The notes under the pieces were generated by a model, which made no database searches, was not told the origin of the DNA, and saw only the letters and a list, made by a program, of their open reading frames with translations. Both the position numbers and the translations under genes were made by a program. From positions 1 through 11,488 of the forward strand of contig VFKK01000112.1 of assembly GCA_009885605.1 (NCBI GenBank): a DNA stretch of 11,488 bases. Direction: 5' to 3'. Source of the DNA: Cyclobacteriaceae bacterium (GTDB lineage Bacteria; Bacteroidota; Bacteroidia; Cytophagales; Cyclobacteriaceae). Below, piece by piece: positions 7,990 through 11,488 of this stretch (position 1 is its first letter; each line of letters begins with the position of its first letter).

Positions 7990-8939
7990 AAATAACTGAA
8001 CACCTGGAAAACGCGAAATCAACGCTTTTTTCATTCGAAATATTACCTCCTCTGAAAGGCCAAAGCCTGAAAGAATTATTGGTGGGAATTGAACCGTTGA
8101 TGGAGTTTAAGCCACCATTTGTGGATGTGACTTACCATAGGGAGGAGTTTATTTACAAGAAACATCCAAACGGACTTCTAGAGAAAGTGAGCACTAAAAA
8201 GAGGCCCGGAACAGTGGGGATTTGCGCAGCAATCATGAACAAATTTCATATTGATGCAGTGCCTCATTTGCTTTGCGGAGGATTTAGCAAAGAGGAAACG
8301 GAGAATGCTTTGATTGATCTCAATTTCATCGGAGTGGAAAATGTGCTTGCACTTCGTGGAGATGCTCCAAAATCAGAAGGAAAATTTGTATCGGAACATA
8401 ATGGTCATAGCTATGCCAGTGAGTTAGTGGAACAAATAATCCGAATGAATCACGGTCGCTACTTGCATGAGGAGACCGAAATCGGGTTTCAGACGGATTT
8501 TTGTGTAGGAGTTGCCGGATATCCTGAAAAGCATTTTGAGGCCCCAAGTATGAAATTTGACCTGAAATATTTGAAAGAAAAGGTTGAAAATGGCGCTGAA
8601 TACATTGTCACTCAGATGTTTTTTGACAATCAGAAATACTTCGATTTTGTTGAAAAAGTGAGGAAAGCAGGGATCACTGTTCCGATTATTCCGGGGATCA
8701 AACCGATCACGACTTTGGGTCAGATCACGATGCTTCCTAGGACATTCTTTCTTGACTTGCCGGATCCGTTAATGGACGAGCTTGAAAAATGCAAGACAAA
8801 CACTGAAGTGAAAGAAGTCGGAATCGAATGGGCGATCCAACAGTGTAAGGAATTGGTGGGTGCCAATGCACCTTCCTTGCATTTCTACACGATGAGCAAG
8901 GCAGATACTACTTATAAAATTGCCAAAGAGGTATTCTAA
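7986..8939 (+). CDS. metF: 5,10-methylenetetrahydrofolate reductase
   Basis: MetF reduces 5,10-methylene-THF to 5-methyl-THF with FAD and NAD(P)H in the cytosol, supplying the methyl donor for MetH. The 317-residue length is normal for a bacterial MetF. Visible family marks are FSFEILPP with Glu18 (the equivalent of catalytic Glu28 in E. coli), DVTYH in the first third, NVLALRGDAP with Asp126 (the flavin-tuning Asp120 of E. coli), FCVGVAGYPEKH, GAEYIVTQMFFD and IIPGIKPI. Its ATG overlaps the stop of the MetH gene (ATGA, 7986-7989), so it is very probably the third gene of the SAM-regulated operon and coupled to MetH in translation. A strong terminator begins 24 nt after the stop. Nothing is odd in the sequence. 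Confidence 0.97.
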   Translation: MKITEHLENAKSTLFSFEILPPLKGQSLKELLVGIEPLMEFKPPFVDVTYHREEFIYKKHPNGLLEKVSTKKRPGTVGICAAIMNKFHIDAVPHLLCGGFSKEETENALIDLNFIGVENVLALRGDAPKSEGKFVSEHNGHSYASELVEQIIRMNHGRYLHEETEIGFQTDFCVGVAGYPEKHFEAPSMKFDLKYLKEKVENGAEYIVTQMFFDNQKYFDFVEKVRKAGITVPIIPGIKPITTLGQITMLPRTFFLDLPDPLMDELEKCKTNTEVKEVGIEWAIQQCKELVGANAPSLHFYTMSKADTTYKIAKEVF

Positions 8940-8962
8940 AAATTTGCAATTAGCTAAAAGTT

Positions 8963-8997
8963 AAAAAGAATCCCGGAGAGCCGGGATTCTTTTTTTT
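8963..8997. terminator. Bidirectional intrinsic terminator
   Basis: A perfect stem, AGAATCCCGG with CCGGGATTCT, is extended by A/T pairs to 14 bp (arms 8963-8976 and 8981-8994) around the AGAG tetraloop. A T-run reaches 8997 on the plus strand. The A-run on the left side gives a shorter T-run on the minus strand. It lies between metF and the converging lipoprotein gene, so it can end both transcripts. Confidence 0.93.
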
Positions 8998-9023
8998 GCA
9001 GTAAAGAGAAGTATGTTCAGAAC

Positions 9024-9545
9024 TTAGTTCAAACTTATGTCAGTACTGATTTTTGTGAACTTTTCCTTAGCATCATCACTAAGATTATCAAAGTTTGCGG
9101 TCAACCAATCCAAACTTTCTCGGGTGGAAGCCTCAATTTCTGTAGAGGCAATTTTAGTACCTGTTTTCATTTCTTTGCTTTTGTTTTCCCACCAAGCTTC
9201 CACATTTTTCATGTGTAAGTCAGCGCTTCTGTCAAAGTTTTCAGCCTCTTGTTTTGCGTCAGCGACTGCATCCTGATATCGCTCTTCCAAAGAAATGACA
9301 TCAGTGTCTTCTACGCCAAGATCTTTGTTAATTTCTTTTGCAGTTGATTCCAATTCTCCGAATCTCTTATCTGTAACGCTCCAATCTGGCATCGGACGCA
9401 TTTGCGCAGCAGTTTCTACGCTGTCTACAAAATTCTCCAAATCTGAAGTTGCCTTCACTTGATCTACCTCGCTGTACTTATTAGTGTCACAAGAAAAGAT
9501 CGTGAGCATTGAAGCGCCCGCTAGAAATAATGATTTAGTTTTCAT
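9024..9545 (-). CDS. Small predicted lipoprotein, function unknown
   Basis: I do not recognise a family. The 173-residue protein has a lipoprotein signal: Lys2 and Lys4, a hydrophobic stretch (residues 5-17), then Ile-Phe-Ser-Cys with Cys19 as the likely lipidated residue; Phe at -2 is less usual. The mature part is strongly charged (Glu, Asp, Lys), has no further cysteine, and looks almost wholly alpha-helical, with heptad-like stretches around residues 90-125 and 140-170. It carries three Trp residues in MPDWSV and EAWWENK. Its surface destination, inner or outer membrane, cannot be decided by eye. The gene stands alone, facing the metH-metF operon and sharing its terminator. The leader contains a palindrome (9581-9603). 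A periplasmic structural or stress-related role is possible but not shown. Confidence 0.82.
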   Translation of the reverse strand: MKTKSLFLAGASMLTIFSCDTNKYSEVDQVKATSDLENFVDSVETAAQMRPMPDWSVTDKRFGELESTAKEINKDLGVEDTDVISLEERYQDAVADAKQEAENFDRSADLHMKNVEAWWENKSKEMKTGTKIASTEIEASTRESLDWLTANFDNLSDDAKEKFTKISTDISLN

Positions 9546-9580
9546 ATTTTACTCATTTTAAAAATGGTGTGCTCGTATGT

Positions 9581-9603
9581 TTGCAATGGCTCGGCCAATG
9601 CAA
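9581..9603. repeat. Inverted repeat / hairpin in the lipoprotein gene leader
   Basis: The arms TTGCA (9581-9585) and TGGC (9587-9590) pair with GCCA (9594-9597) and TGCAA (9599-9603). One A-A mismatch interrupts the stem, and the loop is TCG. It ends 36 nt before the lipoprotein ATG, read on the minus strand. On the plus strand it is followed by six T, like a terminator, but no plus-strand gene ends there. It could be an operator for a dimeric regulator or an mRNA leader hairpin. Confidence 0.5.
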
Positions 9604-9655
9604 TTTTTTAATTGAGGAACTCTGAATAAGTTGCCCATATTGCTGATAAACCCCT

Positions 9656-9687
9656 TTTGATGTAGGTATTCTTGAGTTTTATATTTT
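9656..9687 (+). promoter_or_regulatory. Candidate promoter for mvaB
   Basis: TTTG (9656-9659) and TATATTTT (9680-9687) are 20 nt apart, the spacing of Bacteroidota -33/-7 promoters. The -7 box has one mismatch to TAnnTTTG. A transcript would start near 9693 and leave a leader of about 220 nt before ATG 9912, which is long. The evidence is weak. Confidence 0.3.
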
Positions 9688-9911
9688 AAATCCGCAAGTC
9701 CGGTACGCACTTATTGGAAATTAATCCCCGATTAGTCCTTTTTCCGAAATGTGGGTGAAAGGTGTTTGTTGAATTCATTTATCCCGGGAAAACAAAAAAA
9801 GGAAATGATTCGATCCTTCCCCGAATTGCGAATTCTAATCCGTTCACCCCGATTTTTTGCTTTCAGCCATATTTTCGCATCTCCATCAATCGATCTTTGG
9901 TATCTTGGGAC

Positions 9912-10763
9912 ATGATTAAATTGATCGAATGTCCCCGGGACGCAATGCAGGGAATCCCGGAATTTATCGATACAGCGATTAAAGCTGCTTACATTAATCA
10001 ATTGCTGGGAGTTGGTTTTGATACAATTGATTTTGGGAGTTTTGTCAACCCAAAAGCTATTCCTCAAATGAGAGATACCGCTGAGGTTCTGAGCTTATTG
10101 GATTTGCATCAGTCAAAAAGCAAGCTTTTGGCAATTGTGGCGAATGTCAGGGGAGCAGAGGATGCCCTTCATTTTGAAGAAATTGATTTTCTTGGTTTTC
10201 CGCTTTCTATCTCCGAAACTTTTCAACAGAGAAATACAAATGCTTCCATTTCTGAAGCTTTGAAAACTGTAGCAACCATTCAGAATCTTTGCGAAAGCAA
10301 GGGAAAAAAGCAAGTTGTTTACCTCAGCATGGGTTTCGGTAATCCTTATGGAGATCCATATTCCCCTGAGATAATCGCTGAGTTTGTGGAGAAAATGGTT
10401 TTGTTGGGAATTGAAACGATTTCACTTTCTGATACAATCGGAGTGGCAGACACCGAACTTATTTCAACACTTTTTGAGCTTCAGATTCAGGCATTTCCTC
10501 AAATTGAGTTTGGAGCTCATTTGCATAGCAGACCGGACGGTATTGAGAAGAAAGTGCGTGCAGGGATCAAGGGAGGCTGTCGAAGATTTGATGGCGCCTT
10601 AAAAGGCTTTGGAGGTTGCCCGATGGCAGAAGATACGCTTGTTGGAAATATGGCGACGGAGGTGATGATCGCTGCTTTAAAAAAGGCTGGCTTTGACCTA
10701 AAACTCAATACAACAGAATTTTCGGAGGCGATGAAACTGGCCAATTTTGTTTTTAATCCGTAG
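9912..10763 (+). CDS. mvaB: Hydroxymethylglutaryl-CoA lyase
   Basis: HMG-CoA lyase cleaves HMG-CoA to acetyl-CoA and acetoacetate, the last step of leucine breakdown. It has the TIM-barrel fold of the HMGL-like family and needs a divalent metal. ATG 9912 gives 283 residues starting IKLIECPRDAMQG, matching the family start, with the catalytic Arg9 and metal ligand Asp10 in PRD. His203 and His205 (GAHLHSRPDG) are the other metal ligands. Cys236 in GFGGCPMAED is the active-loop cysteine, and Asn246 in GNMATE completes the metal site. All key residues are present. GFGNPYGDPYSPE lies at about residues 139-151. A 333-residue reading from ATG 9762 is open but its extra part looks non-coding. A related homocitrate- or citramalate-synthase-like enzyme is less likely because of the GGCP loop. 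The PepSY gene follows after 5 nt. Confidence 0.92.
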   Translation: MIKLIECPRDAMQGIPEFIDTAIKAAYINQLLGVGFDTIDFGSFVNPKAIPQMRDTAEVLSLLDLHQSKSKLLAIVANVRGAEDALHFEEIDFLGFPLSISETFQQRNTNASISEALKTVATIQNLCESKGKKQVVYLSMGFGNPYGDPYSPEIIAEFVEKMVLLGIETISLSDTIGVADTELISTLFELQIQAFPQIEFGAHLHSRPDGIEKKVRAGIKGGCRRFDGALKGFGGCPMAEDTLVGNMATEVMIAALKKAGFDLKLNTTEFSEAMKLANFVFNP

Positions 10764-10768
10764 GACCG

Positions 10769-11323
10769 ATGCCTATTAAAAAAATTCAGAGTAAAGTCAA
10801 ATCTCTTAGATTAATAAGGTTTTTGCATCATTGGCTGGGAATTCCTTTGGTGATATTCTTTCTGATTATCGGGATTACATCCATTCTTCTGGCTTGGAAA
10901 AAGAAAGCAGAACTGCTGCCGGCGACTTTGGAAACGAAGGTTGAGAATGCTCAGGACTGGATTTCCCCTGCAGAAATGGTAGAAATCGCCCAATTAAAAA
11001 TGGATAGTTTGGAGATGTCAACCGAGGTAGACCGAATCGATATCAGACCTGCAAAAGGTGTCGCAAAAGTGACTTTCAAAACTCATTTCACAGAAGTCCA
11101 ACTGGATGGGTTTTCGGGTGAAGTTTTGTCTATTGAAACCAGACATTCGGATTGGATTGAAAAAGTGCACGACGGAAGCATTGTAGATTTTTACTTAGGA
11201 GGAGATGAAGCCACCAAGTTGGTTTATTCCACCCTTACCGCCTTGGGATTGATTTTTATGAGCTTGACTGGATTTTACCTGTGGTATTTTCCGAAGATAA
11301 TCCGAAAGTTGAAAGGGAAGTAA
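10769..11323 (+). CDS. Small PepSY-type protein with two membrane helices
   Basis: This 184-residue protein has a basic N-terminus, a membrane helix at about 23-42 introduced by His20-His21-Trp22, an extracytoplasmic domain of about 100 residues, and a second helix at about 151-174 ending in LTGFYLWYFPK before a basic tail. This plan and the HHWLG and SLTGFYLW motifs are those of PepSY-associated membrane proteins. The middle part (DRIDIRPAKGVAKVTF, then VQLDGFSGEVLSIE) resembles a PepSY beta-sheet repeat. Larger relatives are linked to iron/siderophore reduction or periplasmic protease control; the role of the short form is not established. The His pair and His in KVHDGS could be haem or metal ligands, an inference only. 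It is probably co-transcribed with mvaB (5-nt gap) and ends 7 nt from the converging gene, with no terminator visible. Confidence 0.8.
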   Translation: MPIKKIQSKVKSLRLIRFLHHWLGIPLVIFFLIIGITSILLAWKKKAELLPATLETKVENAQDWISPAEMVEIAQLKMDSLEMSTEVDRIDIRPAKGVAKVTFKTHFTEVQLDGFSGEVLSIETRHSDWIEKVHDGSIVDFYLGGDEATKLVYSTLTALGLIFMSLTGFYLWYFPKIIRKLKGK

Positions 11324-11330
11324 TTTTACC

Positions 11331-11488
11331 TTACACCATTAACTTATACTTTTTGCCGGGAAGGGATTTTACGATTCCCTCAAATTCCAAAGCGAGAAGT
11401 TTGGAGGAAAGCATCCCCAGAGGAATCTCTGATTGATAGCTCATCTGGTCAATTTCAGATTCTCCTTTTTCGAGCAAAAGATTCAGAA
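11331..11488 (-). CDS. dprA: C-terminal end of a DprA-like DNA-processing protein (partial)
   Basis: The last 51 codons of a minus-strand gene enter from the right edge and stop at 11331-11333 (TAA). The peptide reads as a winged-helix domain: a first helix with EKGESEIDQMS, then IPLGMLSSKLLALEFEGIV as the second and recognition helices, then SLPGKKYKL as the wing. This pattern, above all LxLEFEGxVxxLPGKxY, is that of the C-terminal domain of DprA/Smf, which loads RecA on incoming single-stranded DNA in transformation. The Rossmann part that would prove it lies outside the window. Its stop is 7 nt from the stop of the PepSY gene, tail to tail. Confidence 0.72.
   Translation of the reverse strand, partial: LNLLLEKGESEIDQMSYQSEIPLGMLSSKLLALEFEGIVKSLPGKKYKLMV

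Larger units (their letters stand above)
9546..9911. other. Divergent intergenic region between the lipoprotein gene and mvaB
   Basis: These 366 nt hold the leaders of two divergent genes, a palindrome at 9581-9603 and a candidate plus-strand promoter at 9656-9687. The mvaB frame is open back to ATG 9762, but the extra 50 codons do not resemble the N-terminus of HMG-CoA lyase. I found no convincing -7 box for the minus-strand gene and no sign of a small gene or structured RNA other than the palindrome. Confidence 0.6.

Noticed and set aside
7733..7999. 88-codon plus-strand frame across the end of metH and start of metF
   Set aside because: It overlaps two well-supported genes in another frame and its product has no recognisable features.
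9576..9583. TATGTTTG, a perfect -7 box on the plus strand
   Set aside because: There is no -33 element at the right distance, it overlaps the palindrome, and the next plus-strand gene begins over 300 nt downstream.
9581..9609. The palindrome as a true plus-strand terminator
   Set aside because: No plus-strand gene ends upstream of it; the metF transcript already stops at 8997. It is kept only as a hairpin/operator candidate.
9853..9877. TTTTTTG plus TATTTTCG as a promoter closer to mvaB
   Set aside because: The spacer is only about 10 nt and the -7 box has a mismatch.

Overview
The window looks like an ordinary chromosomal segment of a Bacteroidota bacterium, probably of the Cytophagales/Cyclobacteriaceae type. 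The reasons are perfect TAnnTTTG -7 promoter boxes, few Shine-Dalgarno sequences, a split methionine synthase, and protein sequences typical of that phylum. The genus is an inference. I found no mobile elements, CRISPR arrays, tRNAs or rRNAs.

Layout: (1) 1-2604, the 3' part of a multi-PAS hybrid sensor histidine kinase, cut by the window start. (2) 2676-3992, an exported, probably outer-membrane protein that appears to be built from two related halves. (3) 4068-8997, the best-defined unit: a Bacteroidota-type promoter, a SAM-I riboswitch, the homocysteine-binding half of MetH, the folate/cobalamin/activation half of MetH, metF, and a strong bidirectional terminator. (4) 9024-9545 on the minus strand, a small helical lipoprotein of unknown function converging on that terminator. 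(5) 9546-9911, a divergent intergenic region holding a hairpin/palindrome and a candidate promoter. (6) 9912-11323, HMG-CoA lyase (mvaB) followed 5 nt later by a small two-helix PepSY-type membrane protein. (7) 11331-11488 on the minus strand, the last 51 codons of a gene that looks like dprA.

How the genes work together: MetF reduces 5,10-methylene-THF to 5-methyl-THF. The two MetH proteins together move that methyl group through cobalamin to homocysteine to make methionine, the precursor of S-adenosylmethionine. SAM then binds the leader RNA and should switch the operon off, giving feedback control of the methyl branch of one-carbon metabolism. mvaB belongs to leucine/HMG-CoA catabolism and has no visible tie to the methionine unit.

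I see no convincing undescribed system. The points most worth a second look are the split MetH junction, the unusual expression platform of the riboswitch, the two-fold repeat in the outer-membrane protein, and the palindrome in the lipoprotein leader.
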